IMG/VR virus record: IMGVR_UViG_3300021477_000011
Coordinates: 1-48,237 of that record
Length of the DNA stretch: 48,237 nucleotides
Reading direction: 5' to 3' (one strand)
From: a virus
In this document: positions 1 through 8,194 of the stretch, in pieces
Position numbering within the stretch: the stretch's first letter is position 1
Layout of the letters: each line of letters starts with the position of its first letter
Notes under the pieces: generated by a model
The model's database searches: none
What the model saw: the letters and a program-made list of their open reading frames with translations, nothing else
What the model was told of the DNA's origin: nothing
Position numbers and translations under genes: made by a program

Positions 1-279
1 GTCTTGAACCGTCTGGTTCCAACGCGCTTCGGTCGTCGGGTCGCCAGACACAGAGGCGGCGAACCCGCCTATAGTTGCGCCTACGTCATGGGTGCTGGCG
101 GCTAGCTGTTCGCCTACGTCGCTCCAAGTCGCCGGGGCGGCAGGGAGGCCAGATATCCCGGTTCCTGTCTTGGTGTCGTCAAGCCCACGCGCCGTGTCCT
201 CGTCAAAGCTCGAAAAGCTCGCCGGTAAGGGCGAGTCGTCGAATGACGAGAAGTGTGCTGGTAGGAGGGGATCAGCCAT
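1..279 (-). CDS. Hypothetical protein, 3' end outside window
   Basis: This is a leftward open frame of 93 codons that runs off the left edge without a stop. The ATG is the complement of 277-279. The protein carries the element FSSFD twice near its N-terminus (residues 10-14 and 22-26), then a Gly/Ala/Thr-rich stretch, and I recognise no domain. It follows the giant ejection protein after 16 bp filled by a dyad copy (281-295), so it probably belongs to the same late operon and may be a virion component. That role is inferred from position only. Confidence 0.7.
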   Translation of the reverse strand, partial: MADPLLPAHFSSFDDSPLPASFSSFDEDTARGLDDTKTGTGISGLPAAPATWSDVGEQLAASTHDVGATIGGFAASVSGDPTTEARWNQTVQD

Positions 280-295
280 CTTACTCTGCGGGTAA

Positions 296-3200
296 CTAGA
301 ACGGCGGTGCTTGGGTCTGCTCAGCAGGCGTGCGGCCCTGCCAAGCGGGTATCGACGTGGGTGGTAGACCTGGCTCGCCGTAACCCATCGAACCTAGCAC
401 GCCCTTGCGGCTTATCGTGTCAGCGAGGTTCGCTCCCTGTTGACGTGAGTATTGGTAACGCAGATTGCGTAGGTTAGAAAGATCGTTCTGCGGCACCAAC
501 ATCGAGATATGATTGCCGGTATTGTCCTCCACCGTCACTGCGTAGCGCACTTCGCCATGCTGCGCTGTTGGGCGACCGTTTGCATCAACTGCCTCTGCCG
601 TTGCAGTGAATGGCCCGCCTGTAACGAAGCTCTGGATGGCGGGTCCGACTTGCTCCGGGTCCACACCATGCGAATTGCGCACCGCGTTGTGCCATGCCGT
701 CGCCAGCGTAGCTTGGGTGTTGGCGTCGAACCCCTTCTGCTTGAGGTCGTTCATCGCCGTGACGCGGTTCGTATCCTCGGGTAGATCGGGATTGAATGCC
801 TGCGCCACCATCACGGCAGGATCATAGGTCTTACCCTCACCCGCCAAGCTGTTCATCTCTTGGTCGCTACGGGGCGCACTCCCGGCGAGATTCGATTTGA
901 ACACAGCGTTACTCTTGTCAAGCGCGTCCTTCTGTGAGTTGAGTATCGCGTCACGCTTGCTCTGATCCACGGCGCGCTGGGACGTTCGGTCATCTTGCTG
1001 CTGAAACGTCTCACGCCGCCCGCGTTCAGCCGCAGCATCACGCGCTTGGTCACGTAGGGTCTGATACTGTTTGTTGCGGATATCCCGGTTGTCTGCGATA
1101 TCCTTGTTCATCGCGTCTTGGTTCGCCTTAAGCATAGCGTTGTACTGCGCGAGCGGCCCCCTCACGTATTGCTCCATCGCCTGCTGCTGCTCGGGCTTGT
1201 TCAGCCCAGTCATATCAGGTTCAGGCGGGCGGGCGTATTCCTGCCCGCCATAGAGGATGTTACCCTGCGGGGTAAAGTAACCCCCTCGTATCCGCGCCGC
1301 ATCGCTGGCGTTCGCTTGCGCCTCTTGATTGTTAAGCCGTGAAGCGACTTGCTCGAAACTCACGTCTTGCGCGGCTGGCGCAGGAGCGTTCGCGTCTGGC
1401 GTAGCGCGTGGCGGAATAGCGGGACCGGCCTGCGTCGGCGCTCCCCCAAGGTCGGAGGGCTGATAAGGCGCGTTGCTGTCCGCCCCAGCAGGGGGAGTAG
1501 CGGGTGCCGCCCCGCCACGGCTATCAGGCGACGGTGCCGCCCCTGATGCTGGCCCTGATGCGCTTACGGGTGTAGGAGCGGGAGCGGGGGTCGCAGCGGG
1601 TGCCGCCGCAGGAGCGCTGCCGGGACCCGGCAAAGCAGGCGGCGCATTACCCACGCGGGTAACTGGCTGTAGTGGGTTACCCGCTCCCGTCGCCGCCACG
1701 CGACCCGCGCTCGCGTTCGCAGCGTCCTCTTTGGCCCGCCCAATCTCGTTGCCTTGGCGCGCTTTCTGCATCTGCGCGAATGTGCTGTCGTATTTGGCGG
1801 CTTGGCTTTCCAGCGCATTCCATTGTAGCCTGCCGTCGCGTCCCATCGACGTGGCGCGCTCAAGCACCGCCGCCGCTGAACCCTGCTTCTGCCACAACGC
1901 TTCGCCGCTTAGGTTGCTGCCGGTGACAGTGACCGTCTTACCATCCGGGTTAAGCGTCATATGGACTAGGCGTCCATCCGGCACAGCGTCAGATGCTTGG
2001 TTGACGTAATCGACTGACTTCTGCAAGTCGCCCTTATACAAAGCGTCTTGCGCCTTGGCGGATAGATTCTGTGAGGTTATCACCGAGTAGTGCAGGATGC
2101 TCGCCGCCAACCGTCCTGCCGTCTGGCTGTCGCCTTGGGAGAGAGCGAACTTATAGCCTGCCTCCAAGCCCGCGATGTTGCGGTACGCGCTGGACAACTC
2201 GTGGTTCGGGTCCGCCTGATCATTCAGTTCTTCGGCGTCCTTAGGCGTCATATAGGTGGCGCTGTTAGGACCATAGTTGACATGGTTCTGCCGGTTCGTC
2301 TGCGTCTGTGCATTTGAGGCCAGCGGGGCCGCTTGCGCGCCGCCCACCAAGCCGAGATGATCGCCAAGCCAATGCAGCCCGTCGCCAATCGCCGCAATCA
2401 GTCCCTTCGACGGGTTGCCGTTGCCGTCATGGATTTCCGCCGCAGTTGGATCGGGTGGGGGTGGGTTAACCTTCGCAGCGCCACCGCCCCCGCCGCCCGA
2501 CGCAGCCGGAGGCTGTAGAAACTCGTTGGGATCAACGTCGCTTGTCGGCTCTCCTACTGAATTATAAGTTGTAGTAGGGGCAGGCGCAGCGGCGGGCGTT
2601 GGAGAACTCGCCTCGTCGCGAGCGTCCGCAATATCCATCGTAGTCATAGCGTTCAGCGTATCGTCGCCCACCCCACCGCCATCATCGAACGCCACCACGC
2701 CGCCACGAGCCATCGGCAATGAAGGAATTGCCCCAGCGTTGAACGTGGTGGCTGAGTTTTGGGTTATCCCTTTGCCGACTGGCGCACCCGCCCCCGCGTA
2801 GGTCGCCGGGTTGTAATAGATCGGCGGGATGGCTTGCTGTCCGCCAAGACCGGGCGGCATACCAGCAGCGGAGGGGCTTACCCCGCCGCCATCGTCGTAG
2901 CGATTTACCCGCTGGGTAACTCTCGGGATGGAGCCTCCTTTGCGCGACAGGATCGTGGTGTTGTTCTGATTAGTGCCTGAGATTTGACCCGATGCGTTCT
3001 GTTGCAGGAGGTCGTCAGTTCCCACGCTGTAATCAGTGCCGCCCACATTGCTCGTGTTGGCGAACCCCGCGCCCGTCTGCGCGTCCACGTTGGGGTCATA
3101 GCTCTTGGCGGTAATGCTGTTGGGCAGGCCCGGTGCGCCTGTGGTTGTCGTCGTGGTTGGGTCGGTGATAGTCGCAGTAGCCGAAGGCGCGACAGTGTTA

Positions 3201-5980
3201 GCCACGGTCGGCGCAGGCTCAGCAATAGGCGCAGGCGCGGCGGGCGCAGGCGCGGCGGGCCAGATCGCCGCTGGGGTCCCGCTGAGTTGCGCCCATCCAG
3301 ACCAAGTAGGATTGTTAGCGTTAGCCTTCTCTTGGCCGAGAAGGTTTTGCTGACTCGTAGCCCATGCTTGCTGGTTGGGAGCCATGTCAGCATAGGGCGT
3401 GCCAGCCCATCCACCGCCCGCTGTTGGCCCGCTGTAATTAGGACTCATGAGCGATGACGCCGCAGCGCCGCCGCCAGCAGCGAACCGCGTCATCGGACGT
3501 GAGGGAATACCGCCGCCATTGGCATAGCGCTTGATGGGTCCGCCCTTGCGCGAGCCGGATATCTGCCCGCTGGCGTTCTGCTTTAACAGGTCATCGCTAC
3601 CCACTGAGTAATCGGTGCCGCCTGTGTTCGACGTGTTGGAGAACCCTGCGCCGGTCTGTTGGTCCACATTCGGGTCATAGCTTTTCGCCGTAATTGAGTT
3701 CGCTAGCTTAGGTGCACCCGTTGTGGTAGTTGTGGTCGGGTCAGTAATAGTCGAGCTAGCGGCAGGCGAAACGATATTGGTCGCAGTCGGCGCAACCGTA
3801 GCAGGAGCAGCCGCAGTCGTGGCGGGCGTGGCGGCGGACGCAGACGTATCTGCTGGCGGTTGCCATGTGCCAGCGGTCATCGCAGCATATTGCTGCTGTT
3901 GCGCCGGGGTCATCTTTGACCAGTCGGAAGTCAAAGTCTGTCCGCCGACCCCGCCCTGTCCCGGCCCATAGGACGTATAGTACATTGGGTTGGTTTGGGT
4001 TAGATCAACTGCCGACATGCCGGGTAGGCCAGTCATAAACTGATCCGCCGCTAGCACGTTGCCTTGTATGACATTGTTGTTTTTTGGTGTCGCTGGCGTA
4101 TAGGATGGGTATTGCGAGGACACAGGCGCGGCACCGCCTGCCGCGAAACCTAGTCTCGGACGTTCAGGGATCGCGCCGCCCTTAGCCGCACCCATCTGCA
4201 TACCAAGCGCAACGTCACTCATGTCTGGTGCAGACGCGACATTGCTCCAATCACCGCCGTCATCTTGGCGTGGGTTATCCACCGGGGTAACTGACGGCGC
4301 GGCTCTAGCTAGGGGAGGGTTCGGCCCCCATAAATGACTAAGATCGCCAACCGTGATAATAGGCGCTCGGGACGCGCTTGAGTTCGGCACTTCATACCGC
4401 ACCGTACCAGCGGCGTCCCCAGTATTACCCGCTGGGTTACTCGCGGGTGCCGTCGCGCTTACCGGCTGTGCGTCCTTTGACGGTACATTGGCGGCTGTTG
4501 CTGGCGAGCGCGCCGTCAGATCGGGCCGCGCACCCGTATCAACTGCGATAGGGACCGGCTTAGGCCCATACACGCCCTTGGGATCACGCTGGCTACCCGA
4601 TGCCGTCTCACCGACATAGGGCATGTTGCGGTATTCGCCACCCGCGCCAACGGGCGGCACTGGCATGTTGCGTGTTAAGGGGTTGTCCTCCCCCACCGAC
4701 GATGGCGTAGGACCGACGTTCGGCGGCGCACCCGTGCGCTGCGGCGGGCCTTGCACTGGCGGAAGGGCTGGGCCTTGCGCCGCATACGAGCGTGGGTCGG
4801 GGCTGTCCTCTGGTCGATAGGTCGAGTCCGGGGTGGGGTAGTTTGCTTCTGGTGGCACCGCCTGTTGATCCTGCGCCGGGACGGTTGGCCCCGGTGGGAT
4901 CGCAGCGATCTTCTCATTCGGCGTAGGTGGTGCTGGCGCTTGTTCTGGCGGGGTCAGAGCGCGCTCGTTGCGCGGCGGCGCGGAGCCGGGACCGGGCGCA
5001 GGGCTATCCTGATCCATCTCTTGGGCAGTGCGCGTGTCCGGTGGCGCTCGATGCGCCTCTAGGTCCGCTTTCTGCCTAGCAGCGGCTTCCGCCGATACCG
5101 GGCCAGCATCGCCCGCCACTTGATATGAGCCATCGCCCGCCTGTGCTGTCTTAGCAGGTGCAGCTTTCTTGTCGTCGCTCGCAGGCGCAGCTACGGTAGT
5201 CGTGTCAGCCTTTGGCGGCTTGCCTTTGTTCGGTCCTTTCGTGGGGGTTGTAGCGCTAGCGGTCTGCGTCGTCGTGGGCTTGCCGCCCAACGCCGCTTGC
5301 GCCATACCGTCACGGTTGGCGAAGTTAGCTTGGTTGGGATCGCCACGCTCGAATACGTGGAAGAACTCGTGTGTCGCGTATTGCGGATCGTCGGTTGTCC
5401 GCAGTTGATTGAACATCGACGGGTAGTCGCGCTTCGTCTCAGCCATCGCGGCGTCGAGATGCGAACGCCAATCGTTCGGATCAAGACCGTTCTGCGCGAT
5501 ATAGTTTCTGGCGTTGGTCTGGCGTGCGCCAGAACCAGAGCCAGTATCGCGCCACTGAAACATACCCGCAGCAGTGCCTTTGTCACCACCCGGATTGAAG
5601 TTGGCGGCAAACTTGCTCTCTTGCCACGCGTTACCGACAACGCCCGCCGCGCCTGCTTTGCTCAGGCCCCATTTGTCCTGTAGGTATTGCGACATTTCTT
5701 GGGCGTGTGCTTCGGCCTTCGGCCCGCCTTCATAAGCGCCGCCACCGCCGCCACCCGCGCCACCTTGACCCCACGCCTCCCTGCCGCCTTCGATTGCGTT
5801 CGCCAGCCCTGCGCCTTTATTCCCCCGATTGGCGGCGTTTTCTTCAGCCGCGTCCCCGCGCTTCCGATAGTAATCGGCGCGTGCGTCATACAGGTCCTTC
5901 GTCATCTTGAGCTTATAGACAGCTAGAATACTGTCCATAAATCCCTTGGCGAACGAGCCGTAATGCTTACCCATAGCCAT
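296..5980 (-). CDS. Giant internal virion (ejection) protein with phage tail lysozyme domain
   Basis: This 1894-residue protein is probably carried in the capsid and ejected, cutting peptidoglycan on the way in. After a short basic helical N-terminus, residues about 95-235 match the phage tail lysozyme fold; the likely catalytic Glu is in GNAWQESKF (about 121), followed by GMFQWRD. The rest is mostly low-complexity Pro/Ala/Thr sequence, ending in a charged helical part (about 1560-1894). Blocks of the form KGG-x-I-x-R-(Y/F)-A-x-GGG recur, and a block of about 85 residues (SITAKSYDPNVD to LLxQNASGQISG) occurs twice, about 580 bp apart. Five dyad copies lie inside the gene and one (5987-6001) lies 6 nt before the ATG. 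A second ATG two codons on gives MGK, the start seen in several other genes here. The lysozyme assignment is from motif recognition; the ejection role is inferred from size and gene order. Confidence 0.85.
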   Translation of the reverse strand: MAMGKHYGSFAKGFMDSILAVYKLKMTKDLYDARADYYRKRGDAAEENAANRGNKGAGLANAIEGGREAWGQGGAGGGGGGAYEGGPKAEAHAQEMSQYLQDKWGLSKAGAAGVVGNAWQESKFAANFNPGGDKGTAAGMFQWRDTGSGSGARQTNARNYIAQNGLDPNDWRSHLDAAMAETKRDYPSMFNQLRTTDDPQYATHEFFHVFERGDPNQANFANRDGMAQAALGGKPTTTQTASATTPTKGPNKGKPPKADTTTVAAPASDDKKAAPAKTAQAGDGSYQVAGDAGPVSAEAAARQKADLEAHRAPPDTRTAQEMDQDSPAPGPGSAPPRNERALTPPEQAPAPPTPNEKIAAIPPGPTVPAQDQQAVPPEANYPTPDSTYRPEDSPDPRSYAAQGPALPPVQGPPQRTGAPPNVGPTPSSVGEDNPLTRNMPVPPVGAGGEYRNMPYVGETASGSQRDPKGVYGPKPVPIAVDTGARPDLTARSPATAANVPSKDAQPVSATAPASNPAGNTGDAAGTVRYEVPNSSASRAPIITVGDLSHLWGPNPPLARAAPSVTPVDNPRQDDGGDWSNVASAPDMSDVALGMQMGAAKGGAIPERPRLGFAAGGAAPVSSQYPSYTPATPKNNNVIQGNVLAADQFMTGLPGMSAVDLTQTNPMYYTSYGPGQGGVGGQTLTSDWSKMTPAQQQQYAAMTAGTWQPPADTSASAATPATTAAAPATVAPTATNIVSPAASSTITDPTTTTTTGAPKLANSITAKSYDPNVDQQTGAGFSNTSNTGGTDYSVGSDDLLKQNASGQISGSRKGGPIKRYANGGGIPSRPMTRFAAGGGAAASSLMSPNYSGPTAGGGWAGTPYADMAPNQQAWATSQQNLLGQEKANANNPTWSGWAQLSGTPAAIWPAAPAPAAPAPIAEPAPTVANTVAPSATATITDPTTTTTTGAPGLPNSITAKSYDPNVDAQTGAGFANTSNVGGTDYSVGTDDLLQQNASGQISGTNQNNTTILSRKGGSIPRVTQRVNRYDDGGGVSPSAAGMPPGLGGQQAIPPIYYNPATYAGAGAPVGKGITQNSATTFNAGAIPSLPMARGGVVAFDDGGGVGDDTLNAMTTMDIADARDEASSPTPAAAPAPTTTYNSVGEPTSDVDPNEFLQPPAASGGGGGGAAKVNPPPPDPTAAEIHDGNGNPSKGLIAAIGDGLHWLGDHLGLVGGAQAAPLASNAQTQTNRQNHVNYGPNSATYMTPKDAEELNDQADPNHELSSAYRNIAGLEAGYKFALSQGDSQTAGRLAASILHYSVITSQNLSAKAQDALYKGDLQKSVDYVNQASDAVPDGRLVHMTLNPDGKTVTVTGSNLSGEALWQKQGSAAAVLERATSMGRDGRLQWNALESQAAKYDSTFAQMQKARQGNEIGRAKEDAANASAGRVAATGAGNPLQPVTRVGNAPPALPGPGSAPAAAPAATPAPAPTPVSASGPASGAAPSPDSRGGAAPATPPAGADSNAPYQPSDLGGAPTQAGPAIPPRATPDANAPAPAAQDVSFEQVASRLNNQEAQANASDAARIRGGYFTPQGNILYGGQEYARPPEPDMTGLNKPEQQQAMEQYVRGPLAQYNAMLKANQDAMNKDIADNRDIRNKQYQTLRDQARDAAAERGRRETFQQQDDRTSQRAVDQSKRDAILNSQKDALDKSNAVFKSNLAGSAPRSDQEMNSLAGEGKTYDPAVMVAQAFNPDLPEDTNRVTAMNDLKQKGFDANTQATLATAWHNAVRNSHGVDPEQVGPAIQSFVTGGPFTATAEAVDANGRPTAQHGEVRYAVTVEDNTGNHISMLVPQNDLSNLRNLRYQYSRQQGANLADTISRKGVLGSMGYGEPGLPPTSIPAWQGRTPAEQTQAPPF

Positions 5981-6002
5981 TATAAGTTACCCTTAGGGTT
6001 AG

Positions 6003-7301
6003 CTAGGCGTACCGAGGAATTGCCCCACCCATTACGTGGCCGTGGACCGGGCGAGATACGAATGTGGGTCTTTGAGGTATCGCATGGGTTGGCTCCCCGC
6101 CAATGTCATCCCGGCCAGCAAACCGTTGTTGCTCTTGGCGGGCCTTGTCGATCTGGCTCGCCAGCGCCTTGTGCCCCACCCACGTCGCCACGTCTTTGGG
6201 GATCACAAACTCGTTGGCGGTCAGCATCGCCGGAACGTCATCGGTCGCCGCGCCCATACTCGGGCTGGCGTGAACCGGCACCGTCCCCCCGGTAGTCGCC
6301 CCCAACGCGACCTGAGGCACGGGGGACATAACCGGCACGGGGGGCATAACCGGAGCAGATGGAATACCCGTCGCTCCCCCTCCCTGCGTCGGCGTAAGCG
6401 TCGGGTCCACGCCCCCACCGTAAGCATAACGCTTGATTGCGGGTCCACCGTCCTTATGCAGATACATCAACGCCATCGCGGAGCCAGCGGCGCTACCCAG
6501 CCCACCCATTTCCTCCGCGCCAGCCTGCGCGAACTGTGCTTGGCTCTGGTTGTAGCCGTTGACTGCGCCAACATAAGAGTTCATGTTGTTCGCGCCAGCG
6601 TTGAACCACTGCGCGGGGTTCGTCATCGCCGTACTGCCGGTCGATAGGTTCTGGTTAGCAGTGTTCGCTGCGCCCGATGCCGATCCTGCCGCCGAATTGG
6701 CTGCGCCCGTGCCTGCGCTAGTCAGCCCCTCAGTGGCGTTCACCAATCCTCTGCCGGTGTTTATCGCGCCGCTCTCCAAGCCCATCTGCTGCAAGCGTAG
6801 GTTCTGTGCAGCAGTGGTTCCCGCAGCCGCCTCGGCGGCTCCCAACATCGGCTGCGCGCCCGTATACAACGCGGCATAGCGCCCACTCCCCGGATTAATC
6901 CCGTAGGAGCGTAGCGTCTCGGCAGCAGAGTTTAACCCGGCTTGGCCCTGTTCCGCCACGTCGGACATGGCCTGTCCGCGTGCTTCCGCGACGGCGCTTG
7001 GCGAAGCCCAGTTTTCGGCTTGGTTGACGTAAGACGCTTCAAGGGGTGCGTAAGTGCTCTCGTATTGCGCGTATTGCTGCGCGCTTTCCTCGTTCGACTG
7101 TTGCAGCGCTTGCTGTTCGGCGGCGTCCACCGCCATCTGCGCCTGCTCGGACGCATCCATGAGCGGCTGCTCTTGGTTCCAAACCTGTTGCGTCCACTGC
7201 AACTGTTGCTCGCCAAGCGCGTACGACTCCTGCGCCGCCTGCGCGGACGCCATTGCCTCCATCATACCTGAGTTGTCGGCAGAGCCTTTGTCGCCGCCCA
7301 T
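6003..7301 (-). CDS. Internal virion protein with EFVIPKDV-type domain
   Basis: This 432-residue protein is Ala/Gln/Gly-rich and mostly helical, as expected of podovirus internal core or ejection proteins. Near its C-terminus it has DDVPAMLTANEFVIPKDVA, a segment common in tape-measure and ejection proteins, and the block DGGPAIKRYAYGGG shared with the 1894-residue neighbour, so the two proteins are related in design. I take the ATG at 7299-7301, giving MGGDKGS; an in-frame TTG lies one codon upstream. A dyad copy (7307-7321) ends 5 nt before the start and fills the gap to the acetyltransferase gene. The stop is 22 nt from the next start, and that gap is again filled by a dyad copy. Confidence 0.82.
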   Translation of the reverse strand: MGGDKGSADNSGMMEAMASAQAAQESYALGEQQLQWTQQVWNQEQPLMDASEQAQMAVDAAEQQALQQSNEESAQQYAQYESTYAPLEASYVNQAENWASPSAVAEARGQAMSDVAEQGQAGLNSAAETLRSYGINPGSGRYAALYTGAQPMLGAAEAAAGTTAAQNLRLQQMGLESGAINTGRGLVNATEGLTSAGTGAANSAAGSASGAANTANQNLSTGSTAMTNPAQWFNAGANNMNSYVGAVNGYNQSQAQFAQAGAEEMGGLGSAAGSAMALMYLHKDGGPAIKRYAYGGGVDPTLTPTQGGGATGIPSAPVMPPVPVMSPVPQVALGATTGGTVPVHASPSMGAATDDVPAMLTANEFVIPKDVATWVGHKALASQIDKARQEQQRFAGRDDIGGEPTHAIPQRPTFVSRPVHGHVMGGAIPRYA

Positions 7302-7306
7302 CAAAG

Positions 7307-7825
7307 TTACTCCGCGGGTAAGTTATTGTACGCGGGCATAGTGTCAAGCGGGCGTACAATACTTGTTCGATTTTCAGGCGCGTATTCGATAAAGGGCATT
7401 TTCATGTCGAGCCACCGGCACTCATCTTTGGTCATGCTCATGAGGTACATGCCGTTCACGTCATCCGCATGGTTGAACACGCCTTCGGCCAGATATTCGA
7501 TCTTGAACCCCAGCTTGAGGTTGAAGTTGCGCGCCAGATGGTTACGCTCTGGCACCAGCCCAAATATCTTCTTCACCTTGAGTTGCCTAAAGGGGTAATC
7601 GAACGCTAGATACATCATCGCTTTTGAGACAGCGCGCTTGTTGAAGCACGCCGTGTGAAGCTGGCATGAGCCGCCGTTGCCCCAGTAATCAGTGTAAAGA
7701 TTGCCGCCCACCAGCTTGTCGCTCTCGTCATAGGTCGCGATGCAGTGATGGATGCGCGGCACGAACTGGACATGGCAGGCGTTGGCTATCAACTGTATCG
7801 CGTGAACGTCGTTGATACGGATCAT
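7307..7825 (-). CDS. GNAT-family acetyltransferase
   Basis: This is a 172-residue protein with the C-terminal half typical of Gcn5-related N-acetyltransferases: VKKIFGLVPERNHLARNFNLK, where R-N-x-x-A-x-x-x-N lies in the acetyl-CoA helix, followed by LGFKIEYLAEGVF and a final strand MYLMSM. The ATG at 7823-7825 overlaps the stop of the upstream fibre gene (ATGA), which argues for this start over one four codons upstream. Such proteins sit in the tail region of many phages; the substrate is unknown and could be a virion protein or a host target. The family call is firm, the role open. Confidence 0.8.
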   Translation of the reverse strand: MIRINDVHAIQLIANACHVQFVPRIHHCIATYDESDKLVGGNLYTDYWGNGGSCQLHTACFNKRAVSKAMMYLAFDYPFRQLKVKKIFGLVPERNHLARNFNLKLGFKIEYLAEGVFNHADDVNGMYLMSMTKDECRWLDMKMPFIEYAPENRTSIVRPLDTMPAYNNLPAE

Positions 7826-8193
7826 GCAGGCACCCACGCGCCGTTCTGACGAACATACTTACCGCCGTCCATTGGTGCTTCCTCACACACAGGTTGCCAG
7901 CTAATCGCATGCCGCCCATAGGTGTTAGTATCGCTCGGCGCTTCTGCGATACCCGGTCCCGGCGGACCTTGCGGACCCGAGGGACCCTGCGCCCCGACGA
8001 CGCCCGATGCCTTAAGGTCCTCTTTGGTGACGAACACCTGAGACGCCGACGATGGCGCGAAGTTGGGGCTAGGCGCTTGCGCATTCATCGTGATCATGGT
8101 CAACGTCTGGCGCATAGCATCAAGCGTCGCCCGCTGAGACGCAGCGTCGTTACCGGGGGATGGGATCGATGGGTATATACTCTTACCAGCCAC
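7822..8193 (-). CDS. Collagen-like short fibre/appendage protein
   Basis: This 123-residue protein has a helical N-terminus, a collagen-type stretch (GAQGPSGPQGPPGPG, about residues 69-83) and a C-terminal EAPMDGGKYVRQNGAWVPA. The last element is the same EAP-x-DG-x-x-Y-x-R-x-N-x-x-W-x-P unit repeated in the large appendage protein at 13769-15664, so the two probably belong to one adhesive structure. The start is GTG (8191-8193), one base after the stop of the preceding gene, with AAAGGCGG about 9 nt upstream as ribosome binding site. Its function as a fibre or fibre tip is inferred. Confidence 0.78.
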   Translation of the reverse strand: MAGKSIYPSIPSPGNDAASQRATLDAMRQTLTMITMNAQAPSPNFAPSSASQVFVTKEDLKASGVVGAQGPSGPQGPPGPGIAEAPSDTNTYGRHAISWQPVCEEAPMDGGKYVRQNGAWVPA

Positions 8194-8194
8194 G

